Part shown: positions 14,844 to 22,493 of the stretch, in pieces
Layout of the letters: each line of letters starts with the position of its first letter
How positions within the stretch are numbered: position 1 is the stretch's first letter
Assembly: GCA_021209525.1 (NCBI GenBank)
Contig: JAJOIF010000011.1
Location: forward strand, 1 to 32,257
DNA from: Minisyncoccota bacterium
Lineage (GTDB): Bacteria; Patescibacteriota; Minisyncoccia; Phycocordibacterales; UBA1006
Direction of reading: 5' to 3'
DNA length: 32,257 nucleotides
Translations under genes and position numbers: made by a program
Notes under the pieces: generated by a model
The model's input: the letters and a program-made list of their open reading frames with translations, nothing else
The model's database searches: none
What the model was told of the DNA's origin: nothing

Positions 14844-15584
14844 TTATGATGTCTGGTGTATACCCAGCGCTTGTTCTAATGTATAAATCCAATTTTCGTC
14901 ACGCACCTCTTCTTGTAATTTGGTGCGCAAGAGCCATTCCAAATATCCACGATCGCTCTGGAGCACATCTGTGATGCTCGTATTTTTGTATTTACCAAAA
15001 GGAAAGAATTTATAAACGAGAGGTGTTTCGCTAATATGGAGCATCTGCTCAATAGCAGTATCTTGAGAAAGGTTTTCTTGCTCCATGATTTTTTTCAAGA
15101 AGCGATAAAACAATTGTTCGAGCACGAGCACATCGCCTTTTGCATCATGAGCGACAGCATCAACTTCAATACCGAGCAAGTAGCGCAAAAATTGTAATTT
15201 GTACGAAGATACGCGTCCTTCGGGGTCGAGGTAATGTGCTATTTTCAGAGTATCAATCATGCGAGACACATGTAATCCTTCTCGTTTCAGCATCTCAGCA
15301 TCAAAAGGTGCATTATGGGCAATCATAATGGCGCCTTCCTGAAAACGCTTTTCAAGATCATGGAATTCTTTGCTACCTTGAAAAGGAGGTTTACCCTCGG
15401 TCATTTTAGGGGTAATGTGATGCACAGACATTGCTTCTATGGTAATAGGTACGGGCGCTGTATAGAGCTCGTCTACAAAAGGCGAGTCATCATTACTCGT
15501 ATAGGCTACTTGAATGAGGCGGTCCTCAGGTCCATTTCCAGTTGTTTCTGTGTCAAGAAAAATGAGTTGATGTGATATGTCCAT
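14844..15584 (-). CDS. DnaQ-fold 3'-5' exonuclease (DEDDh)
   Basis: A 246-residue protein. The exonuclease domain has all DEDDh residues: D11 and E13 in LDTETTG, D95 in AHNAPFDAEML, and H146/D151 in VAHDAKGDVLVLE. The C-terminal part (about 190-222) has FPFGKYKNTSITDVL and YLEWLL, a motif found after exonuclease domains in ExoX-like proteins. It could act in proofreading, repair or RNA trimming. The start at 15584 is chosen since TGC TATACT ends 8 nt upstream; the longer frame to 15707 would translate a repeat and the promoter. It is the first gene of an operon with rmuC. Confidence 0.88.
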   Translation of the reverse strand: MDISHQLIFLDTETTGNGPEDRLIQVAYTSNDDSPFVDELYTAPVPITIEAMSVHHITPKMTEGKPPFQGSKEFHDLEKRFQEGAIMIAHNAPFDAEMLKREGLHVSRMIDTLKIAHYLDPEGRVSSYKLQFLRYLLGIEVDAVAHDAKGDVLVLEQLFYRFLKKIMEQENLSQDTAIEQMLHISETPLVYKFFPFGKYKNTSITDVLQSDRGYLEWLLRTKLQEEVRDENWIYTLEQALGIHQTS

Positions 15585-15592
15585 ACGATAAC

Positions 15593-15601
15593 AGTATAGC
15601 A
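15593..15601 (-). promoter_or_regulatory. Extended -10 promoter of the exonuclease-rmuC operon
   Basis: Minus-strand TGC TATACT ends 8 nt before the ATG at 15584. Confidence 0.65.
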
Positions 15602-15610
15602 TACTTTTAT

Positions 15611-15705
15611 TCTCAATACTCCGACGATATGCGTTGGTTAAATAATAATGACTTGTTCGGAGTATTGTGAACATATAACTCACCGCATGAAAACTTGACG
15701 CAAAC
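15611..15705 (+). repeat. Structured intergenic repeat, copy B
   Basis: An 11-bp perfect inverted repeat CAATACTCCGA (15614-15624) and TCGGAGTATTG (15657-15667) encloses a loop containing TAAATAATAATGACTTGTTC. It aligns with the left part of copy A, which has TCAATACTC at the start, TAAATAA and ACTTGTTC in the loop, then AGTAT and GAACAT. The right, GC-rich part is absent. Confidence 0.65.
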
Positions 15706-15802
15706 ATTCATAGAATAATTCCTATTATTTGGTGAATATATCTTACTTTGAGTAAGGATTATGCTTCGATGCTCTGCCTCGAGAGTTTTTATTTGGGTGT
15801 GG

Positions 15803-15811
15803 TAGTATATA
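15803..15811 (+). promoter_or_regulatory. Candidate -10 of the MutY-like gene
   Basis: TAGTATATA precedes the ATG at 15815. TAGTAT would leave 6 nt to the ATG and TATATA 3 nt. Weaker than the TATACT elements elsewhere. Confidence 0.4.
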
Positions 15812-15814
15812 TAC

Positions 15815-16672
15815 ATGAAAAAAAGCACATTCCAAAAAATCATCTGGGATTATTATATACGCCATGGGCGTCATGATTTGCCGTGGCGTACCCATATTAC
15901 GCCATATCGTATTCTTGTTTCAGAGATTATGCTCCAACAAACTCAAGTAGATCGCGTTATTCCATTTTTCAAAAAATGGATGCGCTCATTTCCATCACTC
16001 AAAAAATTGAGTCAGGCGAGTCAGCGCGATGTCCTCGCTCATTGGAAGGGGCTCGGATATAATAGCCGCGCATTGCGTCTGCAGAAACTTGCCCAGATTA
16101 TTATGGATGCTCACGGAGGTAACATACCAATGAGCACAGTAGCGCTTGAGGCATTACCAGGTATTGGTCCTTATACAGCGAGCGCTGTGCGTATCTTTGT
16201 GCGTGGCGAGCCGGATATATGCATTGAAACAAATATTCGCAGAATTTTCTTGCATCATTTTTTTACCGATCAAGAAAATGTACATGATCGTGATATTTAC
16301 ACATTGATCGAAAAAACATTTCCTGTAAATCTACCAGACCATCCTTTCTTTGCTGATCATACTATTCCTCATGTTGCTACGCATTGGTATTGGGCGCTCA
16401 TGGACTATGGGTCTCACTTGCCCAAGAGAATTGGCAAGAATAGTAATACGCAGAGTAAACATTACACACAGCAAAAGAAATTCAAAGGCAGCGATAGGGA
16501 AATACGGGGCAAGATACTCGCTCTATTGCTTGAACATCAGACACTATCGCGCACCCGTCTCTATACCATGCTCGGTACAGAAAAAGACCGCTACGCCCGT
16601 ATTCTAGATGATATGAAGCGCGAGGGATTTATTACCATGACAGGACGGAGGGTGTTTTTGGTGGATAGGTAG
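15815..16672 (+). CDS. MutY-like A/G-specific adenine glycosylase lacking the Fe-S cluster
   Basis: HhH-GPD superfamily DNA glycosylase. Family marks are LPWRTHITPYRILVSEIMLQ with catalytic E37, the GLGYNSRA turn, and the HhH motif LPGIGPYTASAV. The catalytic Asp (D138 in E. coli MutY) is replaced by E138 within IETNIRR at the same position number. The C-x6-C-x2-C-x5-C cluster loop is absent, replaced by GSHLPKRIGKNSNTQ and a basic stretch; the protein has a single cysteine (C136). The C-terminal NUDIX-like 8-oxoG domain is replaced by about 55 residues resembling a winged helix. It may act in A:oxoG repair, but substrate range must be regarded as open. Confidence 0.85.
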   Translation: MKKSTFQKIIWDYYIRHGRHDLPWRTHITPYRILVSEIMLQQTQVDRVIPFFKKWMRSFPSLKKLSQASQRDVLAHWKGLGYNSRALRLQKLAQIIMDAHGGNIPMSTVALEALPGIGPYTASAVRIFVRGEPDICIETNIRRIFLHHFFTDQENVHDRDIYTLIEKTFPVNLPDHPFFADHTIPHVATHWYWALMDYGSHLPKRIGKNSNTQSKHYTQQKKFKGSDREIRGKILALLLEHQTLSRTRLYTMLGTEKDRYARILDDMKREGFITMTGRRVFLVDR

Positions 16673-16692
16673 ACACTCCTCGCACATTCATA

Positions 16693-16698
16693 TATACT
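16693..16698 (+). promoter_or_regulatory. -10 element of the 540-residue gene
   Basis: TATACT ends 8 nt before the ATG at 16707; no TG extension. Confidence 0.55.
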
Positions 16699-16706
16699 AA
16701 CCATAT

Positions 16707-18329
16707 ATGGAAAATCCTAAATTTCTCAAACAAAAGTACGGTAATCTCCACAAAAGCCCTGAAGTACAAAGTGCTGCAGAGCGTACAGAAAAAAGAACAG
16801 GTGAGTCAGTATCAGAAAACCCCGAAGTACGTATACAAAACTACCTCAATCGCTTCAATGAAATACTCAATCGTACTGACAAAGAAGACCGACAACAAGG
16901 TATTGAAGCCCTTAAAAAAGTTCTCACTAAAGAACTTGTCATCAAAGCAGAAAATGTACCCTATCGTGCATTTGAATTAGAACAAGACATTGCGGAACAA
17001 TGGGGACGTGGACGACCAGCTATTACTGAAAAATTCAAACAAGAAAAAATCAAGCAAATTCAAGAAGACCAAAAAGAATCACTCCATACATGGATTGACT
17101 ACCTTACGTCACCTGATGCCATGTATCCTGACTGGGCAAAGTACTGGGCATTTCGATCAATGGCTCAAATGGGAGGATACTCCAAGAAAGACAAGAAATT
17201 TGGTACAAGAAAAAAAGACACTGTACATGCCTTCCCGACACTCAATGCTGGATGTCTTGCTGATACTATAGGGCACATACAACAACATGTAGAGATAGCA
17301 GGCCTATCAGAAGATGACCCACAACGCATTGATAAAGAACATGCTCTCATGGAGGAGTTAGGTCACAATGAAGAAACACGCACTCTCCTTACCACAGAAA
17401 ACTTTGCAAAGATATATACTCACTATCTTGAGCAATTCGGTGGTCTCACGTGGGAGAACCTAGAAAACATCAAAGGATATTGGAAGAAATATGAACATAA
17501 ATCAGATCCACAAGAACTCGTTGATTCACTCAAAGGATATCCTCTTGAATGGTGCACCCGCAATATCTCAACAGCACGAACACACTTAGAAGGTGGTGAC
17601 TTTTATGTATATTATTCACAAAACAATGACGGCGAAGCAGTAGTGCCACGCCTTGCTATGCGTATGCGAGGTACCAATACTATTGCCGAAGTGCGCGGTA
17701 TTGAAAAAGACCAAAACATCGATCAATACATTCAACCAGTACTCGATGAAAAACTCAGTGAATTTGGGTCAGAAGGTGAGCGTTATCTTAAAAAATCAGA
17801 AGATATGAAACGCATGACTGACATCACCCAAAGATACAGAACTGGGCAAGCACTCACTTCTGATGATCTACGATTTCTCTATGAGATAGATGGTAATATA
17901 CAAGGCTTTGGATACAAAGCAGATCCACGTATTAAAGAAATACTTGATGGTAGAAATATGAAAGAAGACCTTGGCGTCCTCTTTAATTGTAGGCCAGATC
18001 AAATTGCTATTACACAAGAGGAGGCCCTCAGTGGTGATTGTGTGTATTACAGAGGAGATCTTGACTTAAGCAATCTCACCAGCGCAGAAGGCCTCACTTT
18101 ACCACAATCTATTGGAGGGTATCTTTACTTAAGCAATCTCACCAGCGCAGAAGGCCTCACCTTACCACAATCTATTGGTGGGTATCTTGAATTAAGAGGT
18201 CTCACCAGCGCAGAAGGCCTCACCTTGCCACAAAGTATTGAAGGAGGTCTTTTCTTAAACGGTCTCACCAGCGCAGACAAAGAAATGCTTCGTCAAAAAT
18301 ATCCTCAGTATGTGGATAAGATAAAGTAA
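16707..18329 (+). CDS. Lineage-specific protein with C-terminal beta-solenoid-like tandem repeats, 540 aa
   Basis: No named family is certain. The charged helical N-terminus (1-130) is followed by a region with YPDWAKYWAFRSM, and later by TVHAFPTLN. A globular part (about 275-370) carries EWCTRN, GGDFYVYYSQNNDGE, PRLAMRMRG and AEVRGIEKDQN. I recognise this combination from large Patescibacteria proteins of unknown function. Residues 450-535 are four tandem copies of a 21-residue unit (one 22) with L-T-S-A-E-G-L-T-L-P-Q-S-I-G-G, a pattern expected to form a short solenoid. It has no signal peptide. There are four tandem DNA copies at the end, and no clear terminator follows. Confidence 0.7.
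   Translation: MENPKFLKQKYGNLHKSPEVQSAAERTEKRTGESVSENPEVRIQNYLNRFNEILNRTDKEDRQQGIEALKKVLTKELVIKAENVPYRAFELEQDIAEQWGRGRPAITEKFKQEKIKQIQEDQKESLHTWIDYLTSPDAMYPDWAKYWAFRSMAQMGGYSKKDKKFGTRKKDTVHAFPTLNAGCLADTIGHIQQHVEIAGLSEDDPQRIDKEHALMEELGHNEETRTLLTTENFAKIYTHYLEQFGGLTWENLENIKGYWKKYEHKSDPQELVDSLKGYPLEWCTRNISTARTHLEGGDFYVYYSQNNDGEAVVPRLAMRMRGTNTIAEVRGIEKDQNIDQYIQPVLDEKLSEFGSEGERYLKKSEDMKRMTDITQRYRTGQALTSDDLRFLYEIDGNIQGFGYKADPRIKEILDGRNMKEDLGVLFNCRPDQIAITQEEALSGDCVYYRGDLDLSNLTSAEGLTLPQSIGGYLYLSNLTSAEGLTLPQSIGGYLELRGLTSAEGLTLPQSIEGGLFLNGLTSADKEMLRQKYPQYVDKIK
18062..18280 (+). repeat. Coding tandem repeat, 63-bp period
   Basis: CTCACCAGCGCAG occurs four times. The first three copies are spaced 63 bp, and the fourth has a 3-bp insertion. 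Copies one and two differ at only a few positions, which points to recent duplication by slippage or unequal exchange. Each copy encodes one 21-residue repeat. Confidence 0.9.
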
Positions 18330-18377
18330 AAAGACACATATTTAAATGCTCACCTCAGTGCTTTTTATATCTCTATT

Positions 18378-18386
18378 TGATATACT
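18378..18386 (+). promoter_or_regulatory. Extended -10 promoter of the helicase-nuclease gene
   Basis: TGA TATACT ends 7 nt before the ATG at 18394. Confidence 0.62.
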
Positions 18387-18393
18387 TTGACAT

Positions 18394-21300
18394 ATGTCTC
18401 TATCAAACGAAGAAAAATTCCAAAATGCCTATACCGGACTCAATCCTGAACAGCGAGACGCTGTTGACAGTATCGAAGGTCCAGTGATGGTGGTCGCAGG
18501 CCCAGGAACAGGCAAGACGCAAATTCTCGCACTTCGTATTGCTAACATTGTGCGGACTACAGATACAACACCAGACAGTATTCTCGCACTCACATTTACA
18601 GAATCAGCAGTGGTGAATATGCGCAAGCGCTTGCTCGGACTCATGGGGCCTGATGCGTATCGCGTAGGTATTTTCACTTTTCATGGCTTTGCTCAAAAAA
18701 TCATCCAAGATAATCCCGATGCATTTCCTGCAATCATTGGTTCAGAGCCTATGCTTGATGTTGATGCCGTGCGTATCATAGAAGATATTCTTATCACGCA
18801 TGATTTTGAATACTTGTCTCCTTTTGGGGATCCGCTCTTGTATGTCGGAGATATACGAGCGCGCATTGATAACCTTAAACGCGAAGGTGTTTCTGTGCAA
18901 GATTTTCAAGCAATTATTGATCAAGAACAACATGACCTTGATACATGTGATGACCTCTATCATGAAAAAGGGGCGTACAAAGGGCGCATCAAAAATAAAT
19001 ATGTTGATCTACAAAAACAAATCACCAAAAATCAAGAGCTCTGCACCATATATGGCGCATATCAAGACATGCTCCACGCAGAAAAGAAATATGATTTTGC
19101 TGATATGATTATGGAAGTAGTGCGCGCATGTGCGACCAATCAAGAACTCCTCTTTGGTATTCAAGAACAATATCACTATGTTCTCGTTGATGAACATCAA
19201 GATAGTAATAATGGGCAGAATAAATTACTTGAACTCTTGGTGAATTTTCATGATATGCCAAATATTTTTGTGGTGGGGGATGAAAAGCAGTCAATTTTTC
19301 GCTTTCAAGGCGCTTCGCTTGAAAATTTTTTCTATTTCAAATATCTCTATCCTCAAGCAAAGCTCATTACCTTGCGTACGAATTATCGCTCGTCACAGCT
19401 CATTTTAGATTCTGCCGAATCTATTATTCCAAGCAGTAAAAACTTACAAGCACATCATGCATATGATGCACACAAAATACGCATTATGCCATTTCAGGAA
19501 ACCAATGCCGAAGTATTTGGTGTTATTGAAAGTATTCGTAAACATATACGAGATGGGGTGCCTCCAGAAAAAATAGCTATTATTTATCGCAAGAACTCAG
19601 ATGCATTTGCATTTGCTGATATGTGCGCAAAATTGGGTGTTCCATGCATTATTGAATCAGATCAAGATTTATTTTCAGATATCTTGATTCGCAAACTCAT
19701 CACTTATATGTACGCAGCTGCGTATCCTGAAAATGATCGATATATGGGCGAAGCGCTCCATGTGGACTTTTTAGGATTGGATCCTTTTGATATTTTTCAA
19801 ATAATCCGCACAGCGGGTACTCGTCATGAAGCGTATGGGGTACTCACTATATACGACATACTGCATCGCTCTGATATTCTTGATACACTTTCTCTGAAAA
19901 ACAAGGATGCGTGTATGCGGGCAGGTGCAGCACTTGCTGATCTCCATGAGTATGGATACAATGATCGTATTACACGCACACTCGAGCATGCGCTCCGGGC
20001 TTCGGGGATGCTCGCTGCAATTATGGCAAGTGACGAGCCTGTGCGTGGTCTCGATACAGTAGATCGATTTTTTGATGAAGTGCGCACCCTTGAAGCAAAG
20101 AAAAATGATGCGACACTCCGTGATCTCATTGCTCATATTGAAATGATTCGCAAGCACAAGATTTTCTTGAAAAAGAAAAAACACAAAGGAGAGCAATCTG
20201 CAGTGCGCCTCATGACAGCACACCGATCCAAAGGACTCGAATTTCATTATGTGTATATTGTGCATGCGGTATATGGGGTATGGGGTAATACAAAATCACC
20301 AAACAGATTACCGCTCTTGCCGCGTGTCTATGCACTCATTGACGATGCTTCCAAGAAAGAAATAATGACCGAAACTTTTCCAGATCATGATGAAGAATTG
20401 CGTATTTTTTATGTTGCACTCACGCGTGCTGAATACGGCATCACTATTACCTATGCAGGGCAAGGAGATGACGGCAAAGAGCAACTCCCTTCAGCATATA
20501 TTGATATGATTAGCGATGATCACAAAGAATACATTGACACTACTGACCTAGAAGCACTCTACAAACAAGAGCGACCAACTCTCTATGCGGAAAAACCACA
20601 AGGGGTGTACGGTACGATTACGCCTGCATTTGTACGTGAATTATTTATAGCGCAAGGATTATCAGTGTCGGCGCTTAATAATTACCTCAAGTCTCCATGG
20701 CAGTATTTTTATCGTAACCTCATGAGAATACCGCAAACCAAAACAGCTTCTCTTGATTATGGAAATAGTATGCATGCCGTATTCAAAGATTTTTTTAATC
20801 ATCTCAAAAATGGAGGTGCTCCTTCTACTGATTTTCTCTTTGAGTTAGCGCGTACTCATGTTGCGCGCCTGCAGGCAACTGACCGCGAAAAAGAAATACT
20901 TCTGAAAAAGAGCTTGCGCGCGCTCTCTGAGTGGTACGCATACCATCAAGATGTGTGGCATGTAGACACTATTAACGAAGAACGCATTCGCGGTATCTTC
21001 TTGCGCGACGATGTGATGATCAAAGGAGATATTGATAAAATTGAATTGCATGGAGATGGAACAGTAACGGTTGTTGATTATAAAACAGGCAAGCATAAAA
21101 CACGCAATGAGATCATGGGAAATACCAAAAACAGTGATGGTGATTATTATCGTCAGCTCGTCTTTTACAAGTTGCTCCTTGATAGATATAAAAACGGCAT
21201 GTATCGTATGACCGAAGGGGTTCTGGAATTTGTAGAACCTGACGAAAACGGCAAGATAGAACGCCACACCTTTACTATTTCAGAGCAAGAAACCAGAGAG

Positions 21301-21420
21301 CTTGAAGCTACTATTATTCGTGTTGCTGATGAAATTATGAATCTTTCATTCTGGAATGAGCCATGTGATGATGCAGTGTGTGACTATGGTGATTTGGTAC
21401 AAGCATTGCGAGGATTTTAA
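18394..21420 (+). CDS. UvrD/PcrA-type helicase fused to a PD-(D/E)XK nuclease
   Basis: A 1008-residue SF1A helicase with a nuclease tail, an AddA/AddB- or AdnB-like layout for processing DNA ends. The helicase motifs present are Q motif LNPEQRDAV (16-24), Walker A GPGTGKT (36-42), Walker B DEHQD (266-270), GDEKQSIFRFQGA, TAHRSKGLEF, and VALTRAE (674-680). The nuclease domain has MHAVF, GDIDKIE (D879, D881), VDYKTGK (D895, K897) and a QLVFYKLL helix. In relatives four cysteines hold a 4Fe-4S cluster; here the first is S767 (KSPWQYFY), and only C991 and C996 remain at the C-terminus. The nuclease is probably active but without the normal cluster (inference). It is likely to work as a stand-alone RecBCD-like enzyme. 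Confidence 0.92.
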   Translation: MSLSNEEKFQNAYTGLNPEQRDAVDSIEGPVMVVAGPGTGKTQILALRIANIVRTTDTTPDSILALTFTESAVVNMRKRLLGLMGPDAYRVGIFTFHGFAQKIIQDNPDAFPAIIGSEPMLDVDAVRIIEDILITHDFEYLSPFGDPLLYVGDIRARIDNLKREGVSVQDFQAIIDQEQHDLDTCDDLYHEKGAYKGRIKNKYVDLQKQITKNQELCTIYGAYQDMLHAEKKYDFADMIMEVVRACATNQELLFGIQEQYHYVLVDEHQDSNNGQNKLLELLVNFHDMPNIFVVGDEKQSIFRFQGASLENFFYFKYLYPQAKLITLRTNYRSSQLILDSAESIIPSSKNLQAHHAYDAHKIRIMPFQETNAEVFGVIESIRKHIRDGVPPEKIAIIYRKNSDAFAFADMCAKLGVPCIIESDQDLFSDILIRKLITYMYAAAYPENDRYMGEALHVDFLGLDPFDIFQIIRTAGTRHEAYGVLTIYDILHRSDILDTLSLKNKDACMRAGAALADLHEYGYNDRITRTLEHALRASGMLAAIMASDEPVRGLDTVDRFFDEVRTLEAKKNDATLRDLIAHIEMIRKHKIFLKKKKHKGEQSAVRLMTAHRSKGLEFHYVYIVHAVYGVWGNTKSPNRLPLLPRVYALIDDASKKEIMTETFPDHDEELRIFYVALTRAEYGITITYAGQGDDGKEQLPSAYIDMISDDHKEYIDTTDLEALYKQERPTLYAEKPQGVYGTITPAFVRELFIAQGLSVSALNNYLKSPWQYFYRNLMRIPQTKTASLDYGNSMHAVFKDFFNHLKNGGAPSTDFLFELARTHVARLQATDREKEILLKKSLRALSEWYAYHQDVWHVDTINEERIRGIFLRDDVMIKGDIDKIELHGDGTVTVVDYKTGKHKTRNEIMGNTKNSDGDYYRQLVFYKLLLDRYKNGMYRMTEGVLEFVEPDENGKIERHTFTISEQETRELEATIIRVADEIMNLSFWNEPCDDAVCDYGDLVQALRGF

Positions 21421-21422
21421 TA

Positions 21423-21431
21423 TGATATACT
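21423..21431 (+). promoter_or_regulatory. Extended -10 promoter of the protease gene
   Basis: TGA TATACT overlaps the region just after the helicase stop. The ATG at 21433 is 1 nt from it and would lie before the start of transcription, so ATG 21445 (13 nt) is preferred. Confidence 0.58.
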
Positions 21432-21444
21432 TATGAGAGTACTT

Positions 21445-22434
21445 ATGCGCAAAATTACAGATATATTCAAAAAAATACAGCGTATGTATACACATTATCA
21501 TGCGTCAGCCATACAAGAGTATCTTGTGTTTTTCCTCATAGGCATGGTTGCGGTACTCACTATTTTTCTCGTCATTACACTTATCCAATTTAAAAAAACC
21601 AAGCGTGCTCACATTGAATTTCAAGACCTTGCCGTGCGCGAGATGAGGCAATTAGCACTCAATCAATCAGTATTTCTTGACCGGATGAGTTTTTTTGAAC
21701 AATCATCAGAGATTGGTTTTGAGCACCTGCGTACTGAAACCGAAGAGCGTTTGATCGCTGCGCGTGATGAAATTGAAGATGCGCGTACTTCAATTCAAGA
21801 AACATTGGCTATTCAATCTGGTCAATTACGGAGCACTATTCGCACATGGTCACCGCGTATTCCGCTTGTACGCTGTACTTTTGCTCAACAAATGCACACA
21901 GGACAAACACAATTTGTAACAACACGCGGTGCGGGTACATTGTTTCGTTCTGACGGATCTCTTCGTCTTGTTACGAATAGACATATCATCGAGGAAGCAG
22001 GGTACATACTACAAACATGTGCTTTGAGTTTTGGTGACGAGACACCACTCTTTATTTTTGGTGCAGATGCAGTCCAGTCGCAGGGTACATCTCTCGATAT
22101 TGCTTTTGTGGATATGACTAACGCTCCTGAAGTATATATACAACGATCAGCATCAATTCGTTCGCTTTGTGAAGAACCTGCTCTTGCTGGCGATCAGATT
22201 ATTATTATGGGATATCCAAGTATTGGAGCAGAGAGTACGGTTACAGTGACTGAAGGTATTATTTCTGGATATGAGGGCGATTATTACATCACTTCAGCAA
22301 AAGTTGAACGAGGTAATTCTGGTGGCGCTGCTATTTTAGTTAGAGAGAATTGCTATCTCGGGATTCCTACATTTGTTGCATCTGGTCGTATTGAATCACT
22401 TGCAAGAATTTTAGACGCGCGTGTGATATACTAG
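21445..22434 (+). CDS. Membrane-anchored trypsin-like serine protease
   Basis: 329 residues: a cytoplasmic basic N-terminus, one membrane helix (about 24-48), an extracytoplasmic coiled-coil (about 55-135), then a chymotrypsin-fold domain. The triad is visible: H180 in VTNRHIIEE, D218 in SLDIAFVDM and S292 in ERGNSGGAA. These are HtrA-like motifs, but there is no PDZ domain, and the protein ends soon after the last strands. It probably degrades or cleaves proteins at the cell surface. It has its own promoter and ends 59 nt before gap, so the two are not necessarily co-transcribed. Confidence 0.88.
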   Translation: MRKITDIFKKIQRMYTHYHASAIQEYLVFFLIGMVAVLTIFLVITLIQFKKTKRAHIEFQDLAVREMRQLALNQSVFLDRMSFFEQSSEIGFEHLRTETEERLIAARDEIEDARTSIQETLAIQSGQLRSTIRTWSPRIPLVRCTFAQQMHTGQTQFVTTRGAGTLFRSDGSLRLVTNRHIIEEAGYILQTCALSFGDETPLFIFGADAVQSQGTSLDIAFVDMTNAPEVYIQRSASIRSLCEEPALAGDQIIIMGYPSIGAESTVTVTEGIISGYEGDYYITSAKVERGNSGGAAILVRENCYLGIPTFVASGRIESLARILDARVIY

Positions 22435-22473
22435 AAAGTATATAACCGCTGTGTTATGAGTATTATTAATCAC

Positions 22474-22490
22474 TATACATAAAATATACA
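22474..22490 (+). promoter_or_regulatory. Candidate -10 elements of the GAPDH gene
   Basis: TATACA at 22474-22479 ends 14 nt before the ATG at 22494; another TATACA (22485-22490) is too close, with 3 nt. No Shine-Dalgarno sequence is seen. Confidence 0.45.
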
Positions 22491-22493
22491 TAT

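Noticed and set aside
15585-15707. N-terminal extension of the exonuclease
   Set aside because: It covers the TATACT promoter and repeat copy B; the DnaQ fold starts right after the ATG at 15584.
18062-18280. Repeat as a CRISPR array
   Set aside because: Direct repeats are contiguous with a 63-bp period, stay in frame and encode protein repeats; there are no spacers and no cas genes.
19771-20265. 164-codon minus-strand frame inside the helicase gene
   Set aside because: Antisense to strongly conserved helicase sequence; no recognisable motif or promoter.
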